From assembly GCA_900547455.1 (NCBI GenBank), contig URGV01000033.1, positions 1 to 22,417 on the forward strand: DNA of 22,417 bases. Direction: 5' to 3'. The notes under the pieces are model-generated. The model saw nothing but the letters and a program-made list of their open reading frames with translations, had not been told where the DNA came from and ran no database searches. The translations under genes and the position numbers were made by a program. Shown here piece by piece: positions 1 to 6,191 of this stretch (positions are counted from its first letter, which is position 1; every line of letters starts with the position of its first letter). Source of the stretch: an uncultured Oscillospiraceae bacterium. GTDB lineage: Bacteria; Bacillota; Clostridia; Oscillospirales; Ruminococcaceae.

Positions 1-60
1 GCTCGAACCTGTGACCCTCTGCTTGTAAGGCAGATGCTCTCCCAGCTGAGCTAAATTCCC
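1..60 (-). tRNA. tRNA-Val (UAC), truncated by the window edge
   Basis: Read on the minus strand the sequence begins GGGAATT-TA-GCTC, with a D arm GCTC/GAGC, an anticodon stem TCTGC/GCAGA and the loop CTTACAA, which places anticodon UAC (valine, GUA/GUN codons). The T arm starts with AGGTTCGAGC and is cut off at base 1, so the 3' acceptor half and any CCA are outside the window. The call rests on the anticodon and on the canonical D and T motifs. Confidence 0.93.
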
Positions 61-80
61 CTGTTTTGGCAACGGAGGTA

Positions 81-109
81 ATTATACAACAAATTTCTCC
101 TTCTGTCAA
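81..109 (-). promoter_or_regulatory. Consensus sigma-A promoter of tRNA-Val
   Basis: On the minus strand TTGACA (104-109) is followed after exactly 17 bases by TATAAT (81-86), a perfect housekeeping promoter. Transcription would start near base 74, about 14 bases before the mature tRNA 5' end at 60. Confidence 0.88.
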
Positions 110-239
110 CACCTTGCGGTAAAAGTTTCTTTTTTTCAATCAGCCTTGATTGTCAATTGCCGCTTCTCTCCAATCGCAAGCTCCAAGCCCAAAATCATGA
201 CAAGAATAAAAAATTGTGAATCGGAATTTTTCTTTATAT

Positions 240-256
240 GGCAACCGATAGTTGCC
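240..256. promoter_or_regulatory. Inverted repeat upstream of the HTH gene promoter
   Basis: GGCAAC (240-245) and GTTGCC (251-256) form a perfect 6-bp dyad with a 5-base spacer. It lies just upstream of the -35 position of the promoter at 287-295, where the encoded HTH protein, or another regulator, could bind. Function is inferred only from position. Confidence 0.35.
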
Positions 257-286
257 GTGTAGTTGGTAGTCAAAAGGGAAATTTTC

Positions 287-295
287 TGGTATAAT
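287..295 (+). promoter_or_regulatory. Extended -10 promoter of the HTH membrane protein gene
   Basis: TGGTATAAT is an extended -10 element (TG, one base, TATAAT at 290-295). The -35 position holds only TAGTCA (267-272), a weak match, which fits an extended -10 promoter. The start site would be near 302, just ahead of the ribosome site at 304-312, so the leader is very short. Confidence 0.65.
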
Positions 296-316
296 GACAA
301 GCAAAAGGAGGTGCAG

Positions 317-1111
317 ATGATGACACTGGGCGAAAAAATCAAGGCCTGCCGGCAAGCTGCAGGGATGTCGCAGGAAAAAGTGGCTGAATTAGTCGGTGTC
401 AGCCGCCAGGCCGTCACCAAATGGGAAGCAAACCAGTCTGCCCCCAACACAGAAAATCTGTTCAAACTGGCAGAGATTTTTGGTACAACGGTCGACTTTC
501 TGCTCACTTCCCGGGAAGCTGAAAGCTCCCCAGCAGAACAAATTTCCTATCTCTACAAAATGGAGGAAGAAAAGAAAGCAAAAGCCCGCCGGGACAAACT
601 GCGGTCAAACCTGCTCCTTACCTTGACCGTTATTGGTGGATACCTTTTCATCTATCTGGCAGGACGCATTTTCACAACAACCGAATCACAGATGAGCGTA
701 ACGGGGTGGCTGTTTGGAAGTGACCCGCAGCAGCTGAGCTACTTATACGGCTGGCTGCTGCGCCAACATCTTTTCTGGGTCGCGATGGCCATATCTGCGC
801 TCCCCGCATTGTTCGGGAAACAATATTTTTCGTTTACTACGCTACTCGGTTTTGCGATTGCCCTGCTGGTTGGCGAGCTGTGCGGCCACAATCCGGCGGG
901 CGCCACATACGGACACGGCCACTACGGTTGGGCCATCTGGGGATTTGTCTTTGCATTCTCTGTGGTCATGGGAATGATTCTTGAAAAAATCGCCAAGAAA
1001 AAGCTGGACCTCCGCTCCAAAAAACTCCGGATTTGGCTTGCGGTTTATGCCGTTGGCGTGTTTGCAATCGTTTTAGCTGTTCGAGCAAGTATGCCTACAA
1101 GCTTCAGCTAA
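317..1111 (+). CDS. XRE-family HTH regulator fused to a multi-pass membrane domain
   Basis: This 264-residue protein has an N-terminal Cro/C1-type helix-turn-helix at about residues 5-62, with the recognition region VSRQAVTKWE followed by the usual Asn-x5-Leu continuation. A charged linker (EEEKKAKARRDK) leads into four or more hydrophobic segments: one at about residues 96-115, a pair covering about 155-195, one at about 210-230 and a last one near the C-terminus. It therefore looks like a DNA-binding domain held at the membrane. Target and signal cannot be read from the sequence. The start was moved to ATG 317 (MMTLGEK) because AAAGGAGGT lies at 304-312; ATG 320 is equally possible. The gene ends against a bidirectional terminator and faces the transglutaminase-like gene, so it is monocistronic. 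HTH-plus-membrane regulators of this size are common in Clostridia, but I do not recognise a named member. Confidence 0.9.
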   Translation: MMTLGEKIKACRQAAGMSQEKVAELVGVSRQAVTKWEANQSAPNTENLFKLAEIFGTTVDFLLTSREAESSPAEQISYLYKMEEEKKAKARRDKLRSNLLLTLTVIGGYLFIYLAGRIFTTTESQMSVTGWLFGSDPQQLSYLYGWLLRQHLFWVAMAISALPALFGKQYFSFTTLLGFAIALLVGELCGHNPAGATYGHGHYGWAIWGFVFAFSVVMGMILEKIAKKKLDLRSKKLRIWLAVYAVGVFAIVLAVRASMPTSFS

Positions 1112-1181
1112 TCCCATAACTGTAGCACAGACATTTTCAAATTTCCTCGATAGCATCCGCTCCCCTAAAAAAGGGAGCTGC

Positions 1182-1213
1182 AAAAAAGAGGACCTCTCAG
1201 AGGTCCTCTTTTT
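1182..1213. terminator. Bidirectional terminator between convergent genes
   Basis: GAGGACCTC and GAGGTCCTC pair around a TCA loop, flanked by an A run on the left and a T run on the right. It can stop both the HTH gene (+) and the secreted protein gene (-), which ends at 1224. Confidence 0.9.
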
Positions 1214-1223
1214 CATCTGTACA

Positions 1224-2204
1224 TTATGCTGCATAATCGCTGCTGGCCAGAGCCGGATAGCTGTAGCTGCCCTTTACGCGCTGGCTGTTGACGATGTTGC
1301 CCTGCAGGAAATAGTCGTAAATCAGGTAGCTGACGCTGTTGCCGCCCTTGGTCTGCGGGTCATCCCAGTCGGTGTCGACCTGATACCACTTGCCGTCCTC
1401 CATCTGGACATAGTTCCAGGCGTGGGTGCCGGTCTCGCCGATGTTGTTGGTGGCGGTGCCGACCACGATCAGGCAGGGGATTCTTTTCTGGTCGCAGGCA
1501 TACTTAAACGCCTTGGCGTATCCGTCGCAGACAGCCTCGCCCTCCACCAGCGGACCTACCGCCTGATGGTTGTTGTGGGAAGCATTGTCCGGGTCAGCCG
1601 GGTACTGGGTATTGTTGACGATGGTGTCGTGGATGGATTTGACCAGCTCATAGCGGGTGGAACCGGTCATCTTGCTGACCATGTTGTTCATCTTGGTCAG
1701 GGTATTCTGGATTGCGGTGGTGTTGATGGTGGAGGCGGTGGTGCCGTCCGAGCTGGCTGTGCCATAGCCCGCTGCCGGACGCGGATAGAAGATCAGCGTG
1801 TCATGATCGCTGGTAATCACCACGTTCTGCAGGGATGGGTCGAGCCAGAAAATCTCCGGATGCTCGTCAAAGATCATCTGCAGGGAGGTCTGGAAGGCGG
1901 TGTAGACCTCATTCTCACTGTAACCGCTGATGTCAACGGTGATTCTGCTGTTCGCCGCTCTCAGTCCGCTGAGGAAGGTATTGTGCATCCGCAGCGCAAG
2001 GGTATCGTTTTTCAGATACGTCTGGCACAGGTCATAGGCCTGCGAAGAACGGGAGGTGGTGGAAGTCGAGCTGCTGGTAGTGGACTGGGTGGAGTTGGTG
2101 GAAGATGTCACCTTGCCCGGTTTTCCCAACGCCGCAGAGCTGCTGACCGCCATGCTGAGCACCATGGTCATGGCAAGAACTGCAGAAAGGATTTTCTTGA
2201 TCAT
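1224..2204 (-). CDS. Secreted transglutaminase-like (papain-fold) domain protein
   Basis: The 326-residue product starts with a classical signal peptide (MIKK, hydrophobic core, SSSA at residues 21-24), then a Ser/Thr-rich linker at about 32-55. The C-terminal half carries the transglutaminase-like core: Cys226 in GEAVCDGYAKAF, His261 in THAWNYV and Asp277 in VDTDWDDP, the order and spacing of the Cys-His-Asp triad of this superfamily. In bacteria such domains act as proteases, peptidoglycan- or crosslink-related enzymes; the substrate here is unknown. There are no cell-wall-binding repeats or anchor, so it is probably released. ATG at 2202-2204 is preceded by AGGAGGAG (2211-2218). The mature N-terminus (ALGKPG) matches that of the CAP protein at 17434-17991. 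It is monocistronic with its own promoter and terminator. Confidence 0.9.
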   Translation of the reverse strand: MIKKILSAVLAMTMVLSMAVSSSAALGKPGKVTSSTNSTQSTTSSSTSTTSRSSQAYDLCQTYLKNDTLALRMHNTFLSGLRAANSRITVDISGYSENEVYTAFQTSLQMIFDEHPEIFWLDPSLQNVVITSDHDTLIFYPRPAAGYGTASSDGTTASTINTTAIQNTLTKMNNMVSKMTGSTRYELVKSIHDTIVNNTQYPADPDNASHNNHQAVGPLVEGEAVCDGYAKAFKYACDQKRIPCLIVVGTATNNIGETGTHAWNYVQMEDGKWYQVDTDWDDPQTKGGNSVSYLIYDYFLQGNIVNSQRVKGSYSYPALASSDYAA

Positions 2205-2264
2205 AAGTTTCTCCTCCTAAACGAAATTTGCCGTTTTCCATTCTCGAAAACTTCAGTTGTCTTT

Positions 2265-2293
2265 ATTATACAACATCGCCCGGGAGGAGTAAA
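2265..2293 (-). promoter_or_regulatory. Promoter of the transglutaminase-like gene
   Basis: On the minus strand TATAAT (2265-2270) is preceded, 17 bases upstream, by TTTACT (2288-2293), a four-of-six match to TTGACA. The leader to the ATG is about 54 bases. Confidence 0.65.
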
Positions 2294-2382
2294 GCCATTT
2301 TTTGTAAAATTTTTATTTCTGTCTGACAGTCCTTTTGTACCGGCCGGCAAGCTCCTTTTCCCCCACGGCAGCGCTGTGCACG

Positions 2383-3060
2383 TTAATTTTCCCCCTTCAC
2401 CTGCTTCCAGGCAACCCAGGAGTACCAGTAGATGAGCAGGCTGCTGAGCAGGATCGCCACGGCCATCACCAAAACACAGACCAGATCGGACAGTACAAAC
2501 GCCGCCGCAATCCCCACAACGCCGGAAATCATGTAGGCGTACCCGCCAAATCGCTGGGTGCGGCTCCAGACCGTCTCGTCCGAGAGGGCATAGCGGGTGC
2601 GGAAGCCATGCTTGCGCTGCAGGCGGTATTCCCAGGAAATTTTGGGCATATAGTTACCCGCCACAATCAGCAGCAACGAAATCAGCCCACAGACAATCTT
2701 GCCAAAATAAAATTCCATGATGTCGCTCTCCGGCCGAACGGTGACGTACAGCACCACCGGCTGAATCACATTAAAGACAAGCAAAGTGAGCAGCCCGCCG
2801 GTGCGCATCCCTTTGGGCTGGCGGGAAAAAGAATCGCGCAGCAGCAAAATGCCAAGAAACAGCACGATCGCGCCGGGGAGCAGCAGCTCCCACCGGCTGC
2901 CATAGCGGTCGGGCGAGCCGTCCACGCCCCAATGCACCGGGATAATGTCCGGCAGACCGGGCAGCACAAACAGCATCTCCGCCATCGGCAGCAGCATCAG
3001 CACCGTGACGGCAATCCGCCACAACTTTAAATTTTTCTCCTTCTTCTCCTGTTCCAACAT
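2383..3060 (-). CDS. SdpI/DUF1648-family membrane protein (toxin-immunity-like)
   Basis: The 225-residue product has about six hydrophobic segments. After the first one comes the DUF1648 signature (IPVHWGVDGSPDRYGS, about residues 40-55), and in the second half the SdpI-type cytoplasmic loop HGFRTRYALSDETVWSRTQR followed by FGG. In Bacillus subtilis SdpI gives immunity to the cannibalism toxin SDP and sequesters the repressor SdpR at the membrane; many homologues elsewhere have unknown ligands. I start it at ATG 3060 because AGGAGG (3071-3076) sits 10 bases ahead; a longer reading to 3168 would overlap the upstream gene. It lies 37 bases downstream of the ArsR-type gene, in one operon. No sdpABC-like toxin genes are visible within the window, so the agent it protects from, if any, is unknown. 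Confidence 0.88.
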   Translation of the reverse strand: MLEQEKKEKNLKLWRIAVTVLMLLPMAEMLFVLPGLPDIIPVHWGVDGSPDRYGSRWELLLPGAIVLFLGILLLRDSFSRQPKGMRTGGLLTLLVFNVIQPVVLYVTVRPESDIMEFYFGKIVCGLISLLLIVAGNYMPKISWEYRLQRKHGFRTRYALSDETVWSRTQRFGGYAYMISGVVGIAAAFVLSDLVCVLVMAVAILLSSLLIYWYSWVAWKQVKGEN

Positions 3061-3097
3061 AATCGCAATACCTCCTGTCGTATTTGATGATTTTACC

Positions 3098-3409
3098 TTA
3101 GGCGCGGCCATCCGGCTCATCCGGTTTTGCCGCGTCCGGCTTTTCCTGCTGATTGGAAAACTGCGCAATCCACATCATGATCTCCTCAAAGACGCTGGTG
3201 TTCAGCTGGTAGTAGATGTAGTTTTTTTTGCGCTCCTCCAAAATCAGGTCGGCTTTTTTCAGCTGCGAAAGGTGGTAGGAGACCGTCGCGCCGGTCATCT
3301 CAAAGTGCGCCGCAATCTCACCTGCGGACATCTTGCCCTTGCGCAGCAGCATCAGAATTTCTCTCCTTACCGGGTCGGAGAGGGCTTTGAATGTTTCTGC
3401 CAATCCCAC
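3098..3409 (-). CDS. ArsR-family repressor, SdpR-like
   Basis: This 103-residue winged-helix protein fits the SdpR branch of the ArsR family: ALSDPVRREILMLL in helix 2, the recognition region AGEIAAHFEMTGATVSYHL, then the wing ILEERKKNYIYYQLNTSVFEEIM. It has no metal-binding Cys motif of the ELCVC type, so a metal sensor is unlikely. Translation begins at GTG 3407-3409 behind AAGGGGG (about 3417-3423). It is the first gene of the operon with the SdpI-like protein. Two matching dyads flanking its promoter argue for autorepression, as known for sdpRI in Bacillus. The last 15 residues are polar, rich in Asp, Pro and Lys, and probably disordered. Confidence 0.9.
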   Translation of the reverse strand: MGLAETFKALSDPVRREILMLLRKGKMSAGEIAAHFEMTGATVSYHLSQLKKADLILEERKKNYIYYQLNTSVFEEIMMWIAQFSNQQEKPDAAKPDEPDGRA

Positions 3410-3434
3410 AAGATTTCCCCCTTTTCCAATTAAT

Positions 3435-3454
3435 ATTTAGAAAATTTTCTAAAT
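3435..3454. promoter_or_regulatory. Operator 1 of the SdpR-like repressor
   Basis: A perfect 20-bp palindrome, ATTTAGAAAATTTTCTAAAT. It covers the expected transcription start (near 3450) and early leader of the minus-strand promoter, where bound repressor would block initiation. Confidence 0.75.
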
Positions 3455-3456
3455 AG

Positions 3457-3484
3457 ATTATAGCACACCCCCATGAAAAGTCAA
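3457..3484 (-). promoter_or_regulatory. Promoter of the SdpR/SdpI-like operon
   Basis: On the minus strand TTGACT (3479-3484) and TATAAT (3457-3462) are separated by 16 bases. The promoter is bracketed by the two ATTTAGA-N6-TCTAAAT dyads at 3435-3454 and 3490-3509. Confidence 0.8.
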
Positions 3485-3489
3485 GTACT

Positions 3490-3509
3490 ATTTAGATAAA
3501 TTTCTAAAT
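3490..3509. promoter_or_regulatory. Operator 2 of the SdpR-like repressor
   Basis: ATTTAGATAAATTTCTAAAT has the same 7-bp arms (ATTTAGA and TCTAAAT) and 6-base spacer as operator 1. It lies just upstream of the -35 element. Centre-to-centre distance between the two dyads is 55 bp, close to five helical turns, so both could be on one DNA face. Confidence 0.7.
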
Positions 3510-3527
3510 AATTTTGTTCAAAAGAAA

Positions 3528-3566
3528 GGGAGGAAAGCCAAAGCAAAACGCCTTAGCTCTCCTCCC
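3528..3566 (-). terminator. Probable terminator of the YccF gene
   Basis: GGGAGGAAAGC (3528-3538) pairs with GCTCTCCTCCC (3556-3566) with one mismatch. On the minus strand it is followed by TTTCTTTTG, and it lies directly after the stop codon at 3584. Confidence 0.6.
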
Positions 3567-3583
3567 CGCTTAAAAAAACAAAA

Positions 3584-3958
3584 TTACGCATATCGTGCCA
3601 CGGCGACGTCCGCGCCAAACGGAGCCAGCGCCAGCCGCGCCATCTTAAAACATTGCAGGCCAAAGGGGATGCCGACGATGGTGACGCAGAAAATCAGCCC
3701 ATGGATTGCCGAGGAAACAGCCAGCGGCAGCCCGCCAAACAGGAGCCACAGGATGTTCATCAAAACCGAAGGCGCGCCGCCCCCGTACAGCACCACCTTG
3801 CCAAATGGGAAAAAGGCAAGGCTTGCAAACTTAAAGCACTGCAGCCCCACCGGGATACCGACGATGGTGACGCACCACAGCAGCCCGACCAGCGTCCAGC
3901 CAAGCCCCATCCAGAGCCCTCCAAACAAAAACCATACCAGATTACCCAAAAATTTCAT
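3584..3958 (-). CDS. YccF-domain inner membrane protein
   Basis: The 124-residue product is built from two similar halves, each with a hydrophobic segment ending in the near-identical motif CVTIVGIP(V/F)GLQCFK, at about residues 29-43 and 91-105. This internal duplication, FGG repeats and length are typical of the YccF family (formerly DUF307) of small bacterial membrane proteins. Their biochemical function is not established; a link to ion or channel-like function has been proposed only by fold and context. ATG 3956-3958 follows GAGGAG (about 3966-3971). The gene stands alone, divergent from the M24 peptidase gene. Confidence 0.88.
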   Translation of the reverse strand: MKFLGNLVWFLFGGLWMGLGWTLVGLLWCVTIVGIPVGLQCFKFASLAFFPFGKVVLYGGGAPSVLMNILWLLFGGLPLAVSSAIHGLIFCVTIVGIPFGLQCFKMARLALAPFGADVAVARYA

Positions 3959-4096
3959 CGAACATTCTCCTCACATCTTTATCGGGTGGTGGTTCAAAAT
4001 TGCCTTTCACCTATATAACGGAGAAGGGGAGGGAAATATTTCACCGAAGATTCAAACCTGCTGTAAAAAATTTGGGAAGAAATGCCGCCCCGCCTG

Positions 4097-4105
4097 TGCT
4101 ATAAT
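4097..4105 (+). promoter_or_regulatory. Extended -10 promoter of the M24 peptidase gene
   Basis: TGCTATAAT is an extended -10 (TATAAT at 4100-4105). No clear -35 stands at the right distance. The leader is about 30 bases to the ATG, with GGAGGG at 4127-4132. Confidence 0.65.
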
Positions 4106-4140
4106 AAAGAAGAAATCAATTTGACTGGAGGGCATCTGCC

Positions 4141-5385
4141 ATGAGACAAACTGTAGCACTCAAAAAACAGTACGAAATTGTGGACAATCAACTTTCTTTC
4201 CGCGTCCATCACCTGCTGCCCCGGCTGATGGAGGAGACCGGCTTTGACATGTGGATCGTCCTCTGCCGGGAGTACAACGAGGATCCGGTCTTCCCCACCA
4301 TGATCCCCTCGCTGTGCCTGACCGCCAGAAGGCTGTCCTGCCTGGTCTTTGTCAACAACGAGTCGGGCTTTGCCGCCTATAACTTTGGCCGCCCGGACGA
4401 GCGGCTTTCCACCGTCTACACCCAGGGCTACGACAATACCCTGCCCGGCGATCAGCTGCAGCAGCTGGCCGGCTTTGTCCGCAAAACAAATCCCAAGAAA
4501 ATTGGCATCAACACTTCACCCATCAGCGCGATGTGCGACGGCCTTTCCAAAACGCTGCACGACCAGCTGGTTCAGGCGCTGGATGAACAGGACCGCACCA
4601 AGCTCACCAGCGCCTACACCCTGTGCACCCGCTGGATCGAGGCCCGCACCGAGGAGGAGCTCTCCCGCTACCGCAGCATCTACGCGCTGGCGATGGACAT
4701 CTGCGAGGAGGCCTTCTCCCGCAGGGTCATCACCCCCGGCGTGACCACCACCACCGAGGTGGAGGAGTGGATTGCGCAGGAGATCAACCGCCTGGGACTG
4801 ACCTTCTGGTTCAGCCCCCACGTCGACATCCAGCGCAAGGGGATGCCGGGCGTCGGCACCACCGGCCCGATCATCCAGCACGGCGACCTGCTGCACTACG
4901 ACGTTGGCATCCAATATTTCGGCCTGTGCACCGACAGCCAGCGTCTGGGCTATGTGCTGCGGGAGAATGAAACCGAGGTGCCGCAGTACCTGCAGGAGGG
5001 CCTGCGCCGCACCAACCGCTTCCAGGACATCGTGGCCGAGGAGCACATCGCCGGCCGCACCGGCAACGAGATTCTCAAGCTGAGCCTCGACCGCGCCAAA
5101 TCCGAGGGCCTGCTCCCGATGCTCTACTGCCATCCGGTCGGCTTCTTCGGACACAGCGCGGGCACAGTGGTCGGCCTGTGGGACCAACAGGAGGGCACCG
5201 GCGCCTTCGGTGACTTCCCGCTGCACCACAACACCTGCTATGCGCTGGAGCTGAACACCGAGAGCTTCATCGCCGAGTGGGACAACCAGAAGGTCCGCTT
5301 CAACGCCGAGGAGACGGTGGCCTTCACCAAGGACGGGGAGCTGACCTACCTCTACCCCGGCAGGGACCGCATCTACGCGATCTAG
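4141..5385 (+). CDS. M24-family metallopeptidase (Xaa-Pro aminopeptidase/prolidase-like)
   Basis: The 414-residue protein has an N-terminal creatinase/prolidase-type domain (about 1-165) and a C-terminal pita-bread catalytic domain. All five expected metal ligands can be placed: Asp254 in HYDVGI, Asp265 in CTDSQR, His338 in GFFGHSAG, Glu370 in YALELN and Glu390 in AEETVAF. This indicates a working dinuclear-metal peptidase acting on N-terminal or proline-containing peptides, in the cytoplasm because no signal peptide is seen. Substrate preference cannot be read. GGAGGG at 4127-4132 lies 8 bases before ATG 4141. It is not obviously cotranscribed with the lipoprotein gene 277 bases downstream, which has its own ribosome site and probable promoter. 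Confidence 0.92.
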   Translation: MRQTVALKKQYEIVDNQLSFRVHHLLPRLMEETGFDMWIVLCREYNEDPVFPTMIPSLCLTARRLSCLVFVNNESGFAAYNFGRPDERLSTVYTQGYDNTLPGDQLQQLAGFVRKTNPKKIGINTSPISAMCDGLSKTLHDQLVQALDEQDRTKLTSAYTLCTRWIEARTEEELSRYRSIYALAMDICEEAFSRRVITPGVTTTTEVEEWIAQEINRLGLTFWFSPHVDIQRKGMPGVGTTGPIIQHGDLLHYDVGIQYFGLCTDSQRLGYVLRENETEVPQYLQEGLRRTNRFQDIVAEEHIAGRTGNEILKLSLDRAKSEGLLPMLYCHPVGFFGHSAGTVVGLWDQQEGTGAFGDFPLHHNTCYALELNTESFIAEWDNQKVRFNAEETVAFTKDGELTYLYPGRDRIYAI

Positions 5386-5506
5386 TGCTGCCCGGCAAAG
5401 GCATCAGCGCGCACCAATTTCGGTTTGCGGATGGAGAGCAGCTCCACACCACTGGGAGATGGAGCCTTGTCTGGAGGAGAATCTTTTGTAAATTTTTTCT
5501 TTTCCC

Positions 5507-5535
5507 TTGCAACAAACCGCGCTTTGCAATACACT
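5507..5535 (+). promoter_or_regulatory. Possible promoter of the small lipoprotein gene
   Basis: TTGCAA (5507-5512) and TACACT (5530-5535) are 17 bases apart, four or five of six matches each. Other AT-rich hexamers downstream (for example TATAGA at 5541) are competing candidates. Confidence 0.35.
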
Positions 5536-5662
5536 GATAGTATAGAAAAGGATCTCCCAATCTTCAAAAAGGGAAAAGCAAAGCGGGGTGCTCGACATGT
5601 AGCGCACGGGCGACTTTGGAATTTACATCATCATTGCTGATCCAGCAAAAAGGAGTGTTTAT

Positions 5663-6124
5663 ATGAGCGTTTTTCGTAAATTGCTTTCTCTTTGCGTTGC
5701 CGTTCTCTGCGTGATGTCCTTTACCGCCTGCTCTCAGTCCGGCTCCAGCGCCAGCTCCTTCCCCACCGACTATGGCTTTTCGGTACAGCTGCCAGAGAGC
5801 GTACAGGAGAATATCCGCTACGACCTCTCCAACCGGGAGGTGGGTGACGAAACCATCAACACCATCAATGTCGTCTATGAGGGCGAAACCGGCGAGGCCA
5901 ACATCCTGACCTTTGAGGAGATGAGCTCCGCCATGTGGGAGCAGATGCAGTCGGAGGGCGGCCCGCTGCCAACCGAACTCGGTGCCTCCGAGGACGGCCG
6001 GGTTGTCGTCATGTACCCGCTGCAGTCCAACCCTTATGAAGCGGGCACGGCCGACGCCGATGCGGTCGACCAGTTTGTCAGCGAGTCCTCCATCGTTACC
6101 GAAAGCTTCCAATTCCTGCAATAG
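5663..6124 (+). CDS. Small lipoprotein of unknown function
   Basis: The 153-residue product begins with a lipoprotein signal peptide: MSVFRK, a hydrophobic core and the lipobox FTAC with the modified Cys at residue 23. The mature part is soluble, acidic and begins with a short Ser-rich linker; it contains no motif I recognise. The pattern of alternating strands ending in SFQFLQ suggests a compact alpha/beta domain such as occurs in many surface lipoproteins, but this is a guess. AAGGAG at about 5650-5655 precedes ATG 5663. It is followed by a strong terminator shared with the convergent amidase lipoprotein gene. Confidence 0.88.
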   Translation: MSVFRKLLSLCVAVLCVMSFTACSQSGSSASSFPTDYGFSVQLPESVQENIRYDLSNREVGDETINTINVVYEGETGEANILTFEEMSSAMWEQMQSEGGPLPTELGASEDGRVVVMYPLQSNPYEAGTADADAVDQFVSESSIVTESFQFLQ

Positions 6125-6140
6125 AACCCCTTTCGTCCAA

Positions 6141-6176
6141 AAAGGAACGCGGAAAAATTCCGCGTTCCTTTTTTTC
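6141..6176. terminator. Bidirectional terminator between two lipoprotein genes
   Basis: AAAGGAACGCGGAA (6141-6154) and TTCCGCGTTCCTTT (6158-6171) form a perfect 14-bp stem with an AAA loop and a T run on the plus strand. It ends the gene at 5663-6124 and probably also the minus-strand gene ending at 6192. Confidence 0.9.
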
Positions 6177-6191
6177 TTACCTCAATCTCTT

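Noticed and set aside
1422..2435. 337-residue open frame on the plus strand
   Set aside because: Antisense to the transglutaminase-like gene; Gly/Val-rich with no ribosome site.
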